This document shows, one piece after another, positions 12,301-23,766 of a stretch of 64,000 nt of DNA (position 1 is its first letter; each line of letters starts with the position of its first letter). Made by a program: the position numbers and the translations under genes. Under the pieces are notes generated by a model. That model made no database searches, had not been told where the DNA came from, and saw only the letters and a program-made list of their open reading frames with translations. Origin of the DNA: Cryptomeria japonica. Its lineage: Eukaryota; Streptophyta; Pinopsida; Cupressales; Cupressaceae. The stretch lies in the NCBI RefSeq assembly GCF_030272615.1, contig NC_081406.1, positions 212,200,997 through 212,264,996 of the forward strand, written 5' to 3'.

Positions 12301-12849
12301 TGGTTTTTTTTTTTAATCTTTAGACTTTTTTTTATTGGATGAAAAATTTCAAAAATACATGAGATAATTCATAATACAAAAGATTAACAACAAAAATTGT
12401 TGGAAGGAACTGCAATAAGCATGAAGTTTGCTAGAAGATTACAGTAGTAGCAATAAAAAAGGGAATGCTACAATTAACATAATATCGATTTATATATCAT
12501 TCCCAACAACAAAATGTAGTGAAGAAAAGCAATAAACAACAATAGCAACCACAACAAGAGAACTACAACTCATAATATATTGGTCTTGACAACTCCCAAT
12601 CACAAATACTAGTGAAAAGAAGAAAGCCTTTGTCATCATCATGAAATAAAGCATGCTCACTTAATAGAATCCATAGTAGGAGAAGGATGTGCAACACCAT
12701 TAATTGAATGCATAGCATGTCATCAAATGCAAATAGTTGAGGAAACCTGAAGATTCTAAATTGTGTTGGACTGTTGTTCTAAATACAAAACCATAGCCTT
12801 GAGTTGAGAGAGGAGATCTTCAACATATACCTTGAGGGCATCATTGTTG
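12301..12849. other. Spacer, no gene seen
   Basis: AT-rich DNA with a T-run near 12306-12316. No reading frame, RNA gene or repeat edge is supported. Confidence 0.4.
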
Positions 12850-13369
12850 GTATCTTGATCTTTTAGTGAGGTAGCTAAGAAAATCATTTGGGTTAGAAAA
12901 CTAGAGTAGATAGTATGCATTTCAAGGTCGCAAGGAGAAAATGAGTGAGACAAGGCAACACAACATCTAAAATTACAGATGCATTTGATAATGGTGAGAT
13001 GATGAGAGCTAGAGATCATGCCATGCTCATTGAAGTATATCCTAGAAGAGCAACTTTCCATGACCATTGGAAGTGGAAAAGGGTAGGTAGGGAGGTAAAA
13101 ATTTTAGCCCATAACACTTTGAATTGATGTCAGATCCATAAGCAGTGTTTGGAGGTTTCATTCTTACCACATATGGGACATAAAGGGAGAGGGCTAAGGA
13201 ATTTAAGGTGGGAACCCACTGGGAGTTTCACATGCAAAAGCTTCAAAGCAATGAATTGGGACTAGGCATCAACTTTAGACTTCCAAATTTGTAGGCTAAG
13301 TTTGTTCCATGTAGGCCATTTAAATCTGCATTTCCAAAGGGAGTGGAGCCGGTTAAAGGTGAGCAAATT
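12850..13369 (-). pseudogene. LINE relic: zinc knuckle after RT (zf-RVT)
   Basis: The - strand reads LHSLWKCRFKWPTWNKL, then ALKLLHVKLPVGSHL, then CPICGKNETSKHC followed by a stop in LWI*HQFKVLWAKI (about 13369 down to 13060). This is the W..KL-x-CPxC...H..xxC layout of the zinc-binding domain after reverse transcriptase in plant LINEs. RT and RNase H are not recognisable next to it. It is therefore a short, heavily decayed fragment, unrelated in position to the large LINE at 45-55 kb. Its leftward limit is uncertain. Confidence 0.55.
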
Positions 13370-13870
13370 AGGTAGCAACTACATGTAAATAGTTGATTAT
13401 TTATATAAGAAGGGTTCAAATCATTATTTATGCATCTAACTCTATAGATAATCTTGTAAACATTAGATTATTTACATAAAAAATGTTCAAATCACATTGT
13501 TAAATGTTTTAAACAACATATGTAGTCAAATATTTTTAAATTCATGCACCTAATCATTTTAATATTTGAAACAAATAGTTACTATTAATTAAAAAAATGA
13601 TCATTTTTTATCTCGTTCAAGCACTCCAAACTTTTAAATCATCATATATATTTTTCCAAATAATCAATTATGTATCTTAAGACTTTTAAAAGCATTTTGT
13701 CCAATATCTTATAACGTTTATTCTTAATGTAAGAAAGATTCAAAGCAATAACCTTTTTTTTGAAGAGTCTAACTATTCATGTTAAAGAAGTTTTGTGGAA
13801 AAAATGTCTATTCTTAATGTAAGAAAGATTCAAAACAATAAAAATCTTTTGAATAGTCTACTATTGACAT
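13370..13870. repeat. Degenerate tandem array, right part
   Basis: Further diverged units with TTATTTACATAA and GTTCAAATCA motifs. A duplicated pair, CTATTCTTAATGTAAGAAAG then TTCAAAxCAATAA, lies at about 13718-13763 and 13808-13842. Confidence 0.4.
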
Positions 13871-14264
13871 TAAAAAAGTTTTTTAGAAAAAATTGAAACA
13901 ATACATAAAAAAAAGCATAGAAAAATTTGAAACGATACACAAAAGATAGATTAATATGACCCCCAAGCCAAAAAAGACACCTTTAAAGTGTCTACCAAGG
14001 CTAATATTTCGGGATTAAACAATGGCTAGTATTTCCTTTTTTTACACAAATGCTAAAATGTCGTGTTTGTACAAAGCGAGTATTTCGTTTTTCTATACCA
14101 CTCATATTTATGTCCTTATCTACTAACTATTCGTCTTGGATTATATGGTCTGGGTGGCAAGTCAAATTTGCAGCAAGAAAATTATAATCTAGTGTTTGGG
14201 CCATGCGCTTAACTTGTTTGAACAATCCAATCTTTCTCATGCGGTGTTGAAAATTGACTCAGAA

Positions 14265-16241
14265 ATGAGTGTACACTTGGAAAGTGCTTATATAATTGCT
14301 CTGCCTTCTCTTTCAGAGCGTTGCTTTCCCATCTTTGTTCTGAGCTTTTGTTCTGAAATGAGTTTGATAATGGAGGAGGGCTTAAGACAAGAATGGAGGT
14401 GTGACAGAGATTATTACTCTTGCCCCACTTCATTCATCAATACATCTTGTTGTTTCAATGATGGAGATTTGGGTTTTGGTAGTAATGCTTGTGATTTGCT
14501 ATCTTGGAATGATCTGATGTTTGATGGAGTTGAATTCTTGTTTTCACCATCAAGATCAGAGGCCCCTGCTTCTGTTGCAGAGGATTCGAAGCAAGTTTTT
14601 GGAATTCCAATGAGCCCTAAAATGGATTTGGTATCTGATGATCTGATCTTTGATTGCCCTAGTGGAGGTGAAGATTTAAGGGTTTATGATGAGATGTTCT
14701 CAGATTTCAGTTCAGCTCACTCTGAATCACCCTGTTCCACCACAGTTGAGTTTTGTTCAATGGAAGAGGATTTAATGGATGTTATATTGAATGAATGTGA
14801 AGGGGTGAGAATGGAGGCTTGTGTGGAATCTCATGAGCTCTGTGAGGATGGTAGAGATGTTGTGAGTGTTGATGAGCGGTGTTCTGAAGGGCTGAAGATG
14901 GAGGCTTGTATGGAATCTCATGAGTTCTGTGAGGATGACAGAGATGTTGTCAATGCTTCTCAGCAATGTTCTGAAGGGCTCTGTCAAGATTGGAGTGAAG
15001 GGAATAAGAGTATATCAAGTGAGGCTGTGAATACATCAGGGTCTGTTGATTTTGATTGGGCAGGCTTAATTCCATGCAATACTGATTCAGCAGAGTACAG
15101 GGGACTAAGGCTTATACATCTTCTCACTGCTTGTGCTGATGCAATTTCAGAGGGAGCCCATGATCTGGCTGAGATTATTCTTGCTAGATTAGGAGAGTTG
15201 GTTTCTCCAATTGGGTCTGCTATGGAGAGGGTGGCTTACTATCTCTCTCAATCCCTGCACCAGCACCATAGCCATCAAAGCTCTGTGAGGAGCTCTAACA
15301 ACAGAACTAAAGATCCTAATTACTTGGGAGCTTTGAGTTTGCTAAACCAAGCTTATCCTTATATCAGGTTTGCTCATTTCACAGCCAACCAGAGCATTTT
15401 AGAAGCAATCACTGCCCACGGACAGAAAGTGCACATAATTGATTTTGACATCATGGAGGGCATGCAGTGGCCACCACTGATGGAAACCCTGAAAAGTGAA
15501 AACTGCAATATTGCCCATCTCAGAATTACAGCCCTCAGATGGGATGATGATGATGATAATGAAGGCGATGATTCAGGGTGGCCCAAAGACACAGGAAGAA
15601 GATTGTCTGAATATGCAAGCTCATTGGGGATTCCATTTTCATTTCAAGAAACCCAATTGGAAAATCTCAAAAGAATGTTAGATTGCAAAGAGGAGGATGA
15701 GATAGTGATAGTGAATTGCATGTGGGGATTGCCACACATGCTGCAGAGGGGTAGAAAGAAGTTATTAGAGTTCATTCATGGCGCCCAGGATTTGAATCCA
15801 GCAATTCTGACTATGGGCACTGGACCCAACTCCATGGCAGATCATGAGAAGCTCAACTTCTCAGAGCGTTTTGCTCAATGCCTGAATAATTTGTGTGCAG
15901 TGCTTGATTCCGTGGAAGCAGGGCTTCCTGCCCAATATGCACTTGCCCGAGCTATGGTGGAACGTTTCTTCATGGCTCCATTGACGTGCAGGCCCATTAC
16001 TTACTTGTCAGAGGAAAAAGTGGGGGATGTTCCTCTTCCATCTGGAATTGACAGTGTTCTCCAATTAGGGTTTGCTGAAAGTGATATGAGCAGTAAAAAC
16101 ATTCTGTATGCCAAGTACATGGTCAAGGATCAAAATGAGTACAGAGTGGAAATGGCCGGCACCAATCAGCTGCTTTTACTGTGGCAGTCTACTCCTTTAA
16201 CATGGGTCTCCACTTGGCAACAGTCAAGACCACCTTCATAG
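14265..16241 (+). CDS. NSP2: GRAS transcription factor, NSP2-like
   Basis: Intact single-exon frame of 658 codons from the first ATG (14265); ATGs at 14358 and 14370 (623 codons, better context AATAATGGA) are equally or more likely true starts. Residues below count from 14265. The N-terminal 277 residues are acidic and low-complexity. The GRAS domain starts at about 278 (YRGLRLIHLL, first leucine-rich region), has VHIIDFDIMEGMQWPPLM at 389, and ends with the SAW region (WQSTPLTWVSTWQ, 640-652). DIMEGxQW and DSVEAGLPAQ are hallmarks of the NSP2 branch. In angiosperms NSP2 is nuclear, pairs with NSP1 and controls strigolactone synthesis, mycorrhizal and nodulation genes; the role here is inferred. 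It is longer than typical NSP2 (about 500-550 aa), partly through a 29-codon tandem duplication near 14802-14975 and a run of GAT codons near 15543 (DDDDDNEGDD). Confidence 0.85.
   Translation: MSVHLESAYIIALPSLSERCFPIFVLSFCSEMSLIMEEGLRQEWRCDRDYYSCPTSFINTSCCFNDGDLGFGSNACDLLSWNDLMFDGVEFLFSPSRSEAPASVAEDSKQVFGIPMSPKMDLVSDDLIFDCPSGGEDLRVYDEMFSDFSSAHSESPCSTTVEFCSMEEDLMDVILNECEGVRMEACVESHELCEDGRDVVSVDERCSEGLKMEACMESHEFCEDDRDVVNASQQCSEGLCQDWSEGNKSISSEAVNTSGSVDFDWAGLIPCNTDSAEYRGLRLIHLLTACADAISEGAHDLAEIILARLGELVSPIGSAMERVAYYLSQSLHQHHSHQSSVRSSNNRTKDPNYLGALSLLNQAYPYIRFAHFTANQSILEAITAHGQKVHIIDFDIMEGMQWPPLMETLKSENCNIAHLRITALRWDDDDDNEGDDSGWPKDTGRRLSEYASSLGIPFSFQETQLENLKRMLDCKEEDEIVIVNCMWGLPHMLQRGRKKLLEFIHGAQDLNPAILTMGTGPNSMADHEKLNFSERFAQCLNNLCAVLDSVEAGLPAQYALARAMVERFFMAPLTCRPITYLSEEKVGDVPLPSGIDSVLQLGFAESDMSSKNILYAKYMVKDQNEYRVEMAGTNQLLLLWQSTPLTWVSTWQQSRPPS
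14802..14975 (+). repeat. 29-codon tandem duplication inside the GRAS gene
   Basis: Two 87-bp units in frame encode the similar peptides MEACVESHELCEDGRDVV and MEACMESHEFCEDDRDVV (unit starts offset by 87 bp: ATGGAGGCTT at 14811 and 14898). It lies in the acidic N-terminal region before the GRAS domain. Confidence 0.9.
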
Positions 16242-16949
16242 AAAGATAAACTTACTTGTACATACAAAATGCCAAACAGAAAATTAAATATATGTCCATT
16301 TTTTTAACCATTTTTTATTTTTATTTTGGAGAAATCTGAGTTTTGTCTGGTTTGGGTCGAGAGAGACCATTTACGGAAGATGTTTTTCCATTTAGATCAT
16401 TTATGTTTTTCCATTTAGATCATTTATGTTTTTCTCTGTTTCATTAATATAATAGAAGTTTGAATCTTGGTGGTCGCCTTATAATGAATTGAATCTTGAT
16501 GACCACGACTTTATCATGATGCTATACTCCAGTAGACACCATTTTTTAACACGAAAATCTCAATTTTACCACATAATCTATCAGTTATTCAGAATGATAA
16601 GTTGCATGTCAGTTTGGAAGATCTATTGTCAATTTTGACACACAATTAGTCAGTGATTCAGAATGATAAGTTGCAGGGCTTTTTTGGACAGTGTGTCAGT
16701 TTGGAGGATGTACTCTTGACTTCCAACACAAGAACAATTACTAAAAATAGATAGAAAAAAAGTTCACTTGCTAAAATAAGCAGCAAAATTTTACGCCTCT
16801 TGCATGGCACAATTTCCTTTTGGATAGAATTTCAATGGTTTTCAATACTAATATTGATAAATTCAATTGAAAATTTAACTTGTATTATAAAGTGCTTTAA
16901 TTGTTTTGTCATTGAAACTTGTTTCTTTAAAAGTCTTTTTATTTGGTTG
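16242..16949. other. 3' flank of the GRAS gene
   Basis: Untranslated or spacer DNA. It holds a 23-bp unit twice at about 16382-16427 (TTTTTCCATTTAGATCATT) and an imperfect 70-bp tandem duplication at about 16561-16699 sharing ATTCAGAATGATAAGTTGCA. No further gene is seen. Confidence 0.5.
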
Positions 16950-19269
16950 AATATTATTGAAAAGGGGTGGCTTTTAATAATTAATAATTAATAATTAAAA
17001 TAATTGAAAGTGATATTTATGAGTTAAATTTTTATTTTTTAAAAATAATCAAATATTATAATCAATTTCCCAATTCATGTAAAGAAAACTAAATGTTGGT
17101 TGAGATATTTATACTTTTTTCTTTTTTAGCTCTCTTTATCATCTTGATGATAGATCACGAAGTGTGATCTGAAAAGTTGATGCAAAAAATTCTACACAAT
17201 CTAATCCAGAAGCATCTGTAATAATTTCCTATGGATTGCGGATACTTGATATCATTAATATTTAAACTTTTCAATTTAATATTTAAAATACATATATAAT
17301 ATTTTTTATTTTTTCTTATTAAATTTTTCCAAGGCTCCAAGTCATATAAAATGATGAAAGTTTAAATCTTAGAAATTTACAAGATCGCAACCTATTACCA
17401 AGTCATAACAAAAAATCAAACAACAAATAACTAAAAACATAGTAACAACAAATCTCAAAGCTTACAATTGAACAACAAAGAGATCCTTGTGAAATGAAGT
17501 TGCTGGGGTAGTCAACAAAGATTGTAGCTTTGGTGGAGAAGAGTCCCTTTTGTTGACATACCACAACAGTTCTTGAAAGAAGACATTTCACTATAATTGA
17601 TCAATTTTGGTGGGTGATCTTGTCATGTCTCAGAAAAGATATCAATGACCAATTACCAAGAAGATTGTCTTATTTACAAGACTTCACAATTTTCTTTGGG
17701 AAGCCAAATATTATTTATAAGATAGAAAAACAACAATCCATAGATATGCAGTAATCCATTAGCAAAGAGGAGTGACTAACATTAAACATAGATATACTCA
17801 TCAATAATAAGAAGTCATAATCAAGACCGATTATGATCTAAATAGAGACTTGATATGAACAAATGTAGAAGGTGGCACACTTGATTACTATGAGAATTGT
17901 TTGAATGAAGACTAAAGGTGGCACACTTGACTAAACACATGCATTGATATGCGATTTATTTTAAGACAAGTCTATTGTCGGCTATAGAAATAAAGGTAGC
18001 AAGGAAGGGGATCTTCTAAAAGGGAAGTCACTTATTAAAAACAAGGATAATAATGGCATTAATCAAAGTGTTAAAGCAATACTTAAAAGATTTGTTATGA
18101 ATCATTGATTAAAAACAATGACTCATATAAAAGAAATGAGATAAAAGGCATGACCTACATTAGGTTAACAAGGTTTGTTTAATTGACCAAAGGTTGTGTC
18201 CATTAGAAAGGATATCTCTTTCAAGAGATACTACCTCTCATGAAGGGGCATGTGGAAGGTATTTATTCATTAGGCAAGAATTGATAGAGTGGGGGAGCAT
18301 ATCGGATTTACATACACATAAAAAGGTATTCAATCTGTTGTAAATAATTAAGGACAAAGATTCAACTTATTACCATCAATCGAATCTAGGAGGGTTAATG
18401 TGGGATTATGGTGTTAAGTATATTATTATATTTGTTGAAATACATATATTTATATATGGAAAGAACAGAAGAAGAAGAGTAATCAAATCAAAGGCAATTG
18501 ATCAAGTAGGAATTTGAATAAATGAATAATATTTAGTCATATAATCCCTATGCATTTTATAATTGTTTGGGTTTGATGCATAATACATAAACCATGTCTT
18601 CATTGATTTGTTATTTTGTCATCCATATAGAAATGGATGTAATTAACATATTATTATTATATACATTTATATATTTCTATTATTTAATAATGATGAAGAT
18701 ACCTTTAAAGATTTATCCAATCTGTCATTCCATTATGGAGGGGAGATGTGGGCATATAAGGAAAACAAGTATCCTAAATTTTTGTCTGAGTCAAGCAAGA
18801 GGCTAAATGATGGATGTATCTTTGTGCCCCTTAGGAGGCCAAATGACAAATATACTTTTGTGCCCTTGAACTTGAGGGATAGGCCAAGGTGTTTGTATGA
18901 TCTTTTATGGGCTTCATAACATGGATGAGTCATTGGGAAAGCCAAATAGGAATCCACATGCACATTATGTAAACTACAATGATGATTAAGACATTGTTCA
19001 TAACCCTAGTAAGAAAATTTGATCCTATATTGAACATGATTAAGGGGTCTCAGTCAAGATCTATTTGGTAAAGTTATAACTCTAACCATCATACATCTCT
19101 TAGAGATAAGATAGTAGAATTCATTAAACCTGTAAAGCCTTATACAATTATCCACCTACACACATGGGTACACACATGCTATAAGAATAGTAATAAAGCT
19201 AGGGATGTAACCACCACAAAGTGATACCCTTTTTAACCATCCATTACGCCAATTATGCATAGCATGTTC

Positions 19270-19796
19270 TGTTGCAAATGTGAAGATTTTTTATGTGTCG
19301 GTATGGTTGTCATTGATATGGTTTTAGCTGAACAGTGAGCTCACCTGCAATGAGCATTCTGGCAGTGATTCATCTTTGTTAAAAATCACCATAACTGGTG
19401 TCACCCTAATAGGTGTTTTCATATTGAGAACTAACATTCTCAATGGTTTTTCCCTTCTTAGTTTTTCCATGTCGTCATTGATATGGTTTTAGCTGAACAG
19501 TGAGCCCACCTGCAATGAGCATTCTGGCAGTGATTCATCTTTGTTAAAAATCACCATAACTGGTGTCACCCTAATAGGTGTTTTCATATTGAGAACTAAC
19601 GTTCTCAATGGTTTTTCCCTTCTTAGTTTTTCCATGTCATATTTGGTGTTTCATGTGTGTGTTCTTTCGTGTTTATATATGCTTTTGGTTGAGTAATTAG
19701 ATATTAGGTTATCATATTTGTTTTTGTGGGAAAAGTAAAATAAATTTTAATTTACAACTGATTCACCCTGCTCTCAGTTGTCTAGGATATTCAACA
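19270..19796 (+). repeat. 5' LTR of copia (deleted and duplicated)
   Basis: 527 bp. Compared with the 3' LTR it lacks about 778 bp (the equivalent of 25780-26557) between GTCATTGAT and GGTTTTAGCT. It also carries a 165-bp tandem duplication (19309-19473 and 19474-19638) not present in the 3' LTR. Confidence 0.85.
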
Positions 19797-19798
19797 AT

Positions 19799-19810
19799 TG
19801 GCATTAGAGC
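19799..19810 (+). other. Primer binding site of copia
   Basis: TGGCATTAGAGC two bases after the 5' LTR. It resembles the complement of initiator methionine tRNA (usual TGGTATCAGAGC) with two changes. Confidence 0.75.
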
Positions 19811-19913
19811 TTTGGTTCGTAGAAAGTGAGACTAACTACTCAAGGAGATCTGATGACACATAAATTGACTATTTATAGTTTGAAGGATCCTATATAGTTT
19901 CTAGAGAGTGAAG

Positions 19914-20661
19914 ATGCAAGGATATTTGATTTCTTTGAGTTACAAGACTTGGAAAGCTATGAAGACCAAGTATGTGCAGCCGACAAATGGACATACTACA
20001 TTGGATGAGATTGAAGCCTATGAAAATAATGAGCGAGCAAGGTATGCTATCTTTAGTGTTTTATATAAAACTGAATTGGCAAAGATTGTTGCATTAGATA
20101 CTACTTATGAAGTTTCAGAAAGATCGAAGAATATCTATGAAGGAAACAATAGAATTGAGCTAGATAAGATGCATACTGCTAAAGGTAGATATGAGAATTT
20201 GAGAATGGAAGAAGGTGAAGATATAACAAGCTATTTTCAAAAGGTTGATAGTGTAGTAAATGAGATTAGAGATCTTAGTGGTACCCTGGATGACAAAGAT
20301 GTGATAGAGAAAATTATGAGGACTTTAAATACTGGAGTGCTATAGTGACAAGATTTCAGCTATTGAAGAAACTTATAATCTATCAAGGTTTACTAGAGAA
20401 TAGTTGTATGGCACCTTAACAACATTCAAGATGAGGAAACTGTTTGGAAAAGACAAAGCAAAAAGTGAGACAACATTTAAAGTATCAAATGCAGCAGATG
20501 AAGATTCAAATGATGAGAGCCTGGATGAAATGAAAGCAAACTTTGTGAGAAAGCTGAAGAGAGGAATTGACAAGTATAAAAGTATGTTACCTCTTAAATG
20601 TTTTAAGTGTGGAAAGATTGGTCATTATGCATATAAATGTCCAAAAAGAGGATCAAAATAA
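19914..20661 (+). pseudogene. copia gag
   Basis: An open block from ATG 19914 to a stop at 20343-20345 has the copia gag layout (ending DVIEKIMRTLN). After a frameshift, a second block (20404-20661) carries a basic segment and one intact CCHC zinc knuckle, CFKCGKIGHYAYKC, near 20599. The protein would coat the RNA and form the virus-like particle. Interrupted, so not functional as it stands. Confidence 0.8.
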
Positions 20662-20759
20662 AAATTTAAGGAAAACAAAGGAAAGTTCAATAAGAAAGCT
20701 TACTATGTTAGAGATGATGTTGGTATTTTAGATGATGAGTCAGATTATGAGGATGGTGA

Positions 20760-20966
20760 TTGTTTATTCTTGGTAGAAAAGATGGACCTAAACCAAGTAA
20801 TAATTCTAAGATTGTTGAGACTATTGCTTCAACATTGCATGTTAGAAGAGATGGAAATGAATGGTTGATTGATAGTGGATGTTCAAATCATATGACCGGT
20901 GATAAAAGTATATTTGTTAAGCTTGAAAAATATGACTGTGGTTCTGCTAGATTTGGAGATGATTAA
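20760..20966 (+). pseudogene. copia protease
   Basis: Contains WLIDSGCSNHMTG, the aspartic protease active site (DSG) of Ty1/copia, near 20859. It would release gag and pol proteins from the polyprotein. The block ends at a stop and is followed by a shifted frame (MFYVKGLHHNLLIVG in the third frame, to 21105). Confidence 0.8.
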
Positions 20967-21174
20967 ACTGTTCAGATTGTTAGAATTGATTCTATTACTT
21001 TTGATGGAAAGCATAATATTGATAATGTTCTATGTGAAAGGATTACATCATAATCTCTTGATTGTTGGGTTGATGTGTGAAAATGGTTACAATGTTATTT
21101 TTTAAGATGGTGGTTGTGAGACCCGGAAGAGATCTAGAACTATTATTGTTGTAGGGAAAAAGATAGGTGGAAAC

Positions 21175-22120
21175 ATGTATCAATTGGAAGTTGCTACTAA
21201 ACATTGCCTATTATCTCAAATCAATGAAACTTGGCTATGGAATTCGAGGATGTGTCACATCAACTTTGATAATTTGGTGAAGATTAGTATGACAATAGTT
21301 GTGATAGATTTACCAAGACTGACTAGTTCAGATAACAATATTTACAAAGAATGTCAAGTGGGAAAGAAGACAAAAAGAACATGGAAAAGAACAATCTACT
21401 ACCAGATTATTAAATTTGGTACACACAGACTTTTGAGGTCTGACTAGGACAAGGAACTTACAAGGTGAGAGGTATTTCATGCTCTTATTAGATGATCATT
21501 CTAGAATGACTTGGGTTGCATTTCTAAGAGAAAAAACAAAGGCATTGGAAAATTTTAAGACATTCAAAGCTAGAGTTGAGAATGAAGTTGATAGAAAGAT
21601 TAAATACTTAAGATTTGATAGAGGAGGAGAATTTATTTATGATGAATTTGATACTTTCTATGAGAAATACGAAATTAGAAGACATTTATTTTCTCCTAGG
21701 ATACCTTAGCATAATGGTGTGGTTGAAAGAATGAACAAGACTATTCAAGAAGAGACATGAATTAAGATCAAAGAAGCAAACCTACCAGAAGTGTACTGGA
21801 GAGAAACAATACATACTGCTATATATACCCTTAACAAAGTTTGTATTTAGAAAGAAGTATGGGAAGACATCATATGAGCTATGTCATGGAAGAATTCCCT
21901 TAGTAAGGTATTTCAAAGTTTTTGGAAGTAAATATTATATCCGAAGAGATGAAGGAAATCTTGGAAAGTTTGACAAAAGACATGATGAAGGTATATTTTT
22001 GGGTTATTCTATAAAGAGAAAGGCTTACAGATGTTATAACAAGAGGTTGAATAAAATCATTGAAAGTGCAAATGTGAAGGTTGATGAAAACATTTCAAAA
22101 TAAACTAGTATACAAGTAGG
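21175..22120 (+). pseudogene. copia integrase, first copy
   Basis: GAG-pre-integrase and zinc region (WLWNSRMCHINF, then CKECQVGK in degraded form), first aspartate in LLDDHSRMTWV, second in RFDRGGEF, and glutamate in NGVVERMNK. The frame is broken by TAG before HNGV (about 21707-21709), TGA in the following helix (about 21757) and a frameshift near 21845. The 90-codon block 21175-21447 and the 76-codon block 21479-21709 are its main open parts. Confidence 0.8.
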
Positions 22121-22299
22121 ATATGAATCCAATGAGTTTGCAAGAAGAGAAGAAGAGAAGAAAAAAGATATTCAAAAATGAAGAAAGAAACTCGGGTTGC
22201 TCCAACAACTATTTAAAAACCTCGAGGTATGTGTAGAAAAATCATTTTGAGAATCAAATTATAGGAGACAAAAATAGGGGAGTTATTACAAGAAGCAAA

Positions 22300-22820
22300 T
22301 TCGCTGAAGAACAAGTTATTTTATGTTTACTTTCTAAAGCTGAATAGAAGATAGTTGACGAAGCTTGAAAAATATCAAAATTGGATGAAGGCTATGAAGG
22401 AAGAGATGGACCAAATTGAGAAGAACCAAACTTTGGAATTAGTCCATAGACTAACTAATAAGAATTTTATTGGAACAAAGTCGGTGTAATAATCTAGATG
22501 AAGATGGTCATGTATTAAGAAACAAAGCAAGGTTGGTATGCAAAGGATACACATAGGTTGAAGGAATTGATTTTGAAGAAACTTATGCACCTACTGCTAG
22601 AATGGAGGCTATCAAGATGTTTTTGGATTTTGCAACATTTAAAGATTTCAATGTCTATCAAATGGATGTGAAATCAACATTTTTGAATGTAGAGTTAAAA
22701 GAAGTTTATATTGAACAATCAGAAGGATTCAAGTTATCAGAGGATTTGGATATTGTTTTCATATTGAAGAAGGCATTGTATGGATTAAAGCAACCATTTA
22801 TAGCTTGGTATGGAAGGTTA
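22300..22820 (+). pseudogene. copia reverse transcriptase, truncated first copy
   Basis: Starts with the usual RT N-terminus (MKEEMDQIEKNQTLELV in decayed form) and reaches DVKSTFLNVELKEVYI and KKALYGLKQP. At 22820 it stops in mid-domain and integrase sequence begins again. The YVDD catalytic part is absent from this copy because of the duplication junction. Confidence 0.8.
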
Positions 22821-23750
22821 GAATTGGAAGTTGCTACTAAACATTGCCTATTATCTCAAATCAATGAAAATTGGCTATGGAATTGGAGGATGTGTCACAT
22901 CAACTTTGATAATTTGGCAAAGATTAGTATGACAACAACTGTGATAGATTTACCAAGATTGACCAAATCAGATAACAATATTTGCAAAGAATGTCAAGTG
23001 GGAAAGAAGACAAAAGGAAAATTCAGAGGAAAAGAAAAATGTTCTACCAGATTATTAGATTTGGTACACATAGACCTTTGAGGTATGACCAGAACAAGGA
23101 GCTTACAAGGTGAGAGGTATTTCATGCTCTTAATAGATGATCATTCTGGAATGACTTGGGTTGCATTTCTAAGAGGAAAAACATAGGCATTGAAAAATTT
23201 TAAGACATTCAAAGCTAGAGTTGAGAATGAAGTTGATAGAAGGATTAAATACTTAAGATTTGATAGAGGAGGAGAATTTATTTCTGATGAATTTGATACT
23301 TTCTATGAGAAATATGGAATTAGAAGAAATTTATTTTCTCTTAGGACACCTTAGCATAATGGTGTGGTTGAAAGAATGAACAAGACTATTCAACAAGAGA
23401 CAAGAATTATGATCAAAGAAGCAAACCTACCAGAAGTGTACTGGAGAGAAATAATACATACTGCTATATATACCCTTAATAGAGTTCTATTCAGAAAGAA
23501 GTATGGGAAGACATCATATGAGCTATGCCATGGAAGAATTCCCCTAGTAAGGTATTTCAAAGTTTTTGAAAGTAAATATTATATCCAGAGAGATGAAGGA
23601 AATCTTGGAAAGTTTGACAAAAGAGATGATGAAGGTATATTTTTGGGTTATGCTACAAAGAGCAAGGCTTACAAATGTTATAACAAGAAGTTGAATAAAA
23701 TAATTGAAAGTGCAAATATGAAGGTTGATGAAAACGTTTCAAAATAAACT
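22821..23750 (+). pseudogene. copia integrase, second copy
   Basis: Repeats the zinc region with CKECQVGKKTKG intact and the catalytic residues DDHSGMTWV, RFDRGGEF and NGVVERMNK. The TAG before HNGV is shared with copy 1 (about 23352). The block 23364-23747 is open and better preserved than its twin, including TKSKAYKCYNKKLNKI. It is fused at the junction to RT text from copy 1. Confidence 0.82.
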
Positions 23751-23766
23751 AGTATACAAGTAGGAT

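Noticed and set aside
14196-14264. Start of the GRAS gene at 14196
   Set aside because: That codon is TTG, not used as a normal plant start; the first ATG in frame is 14265.
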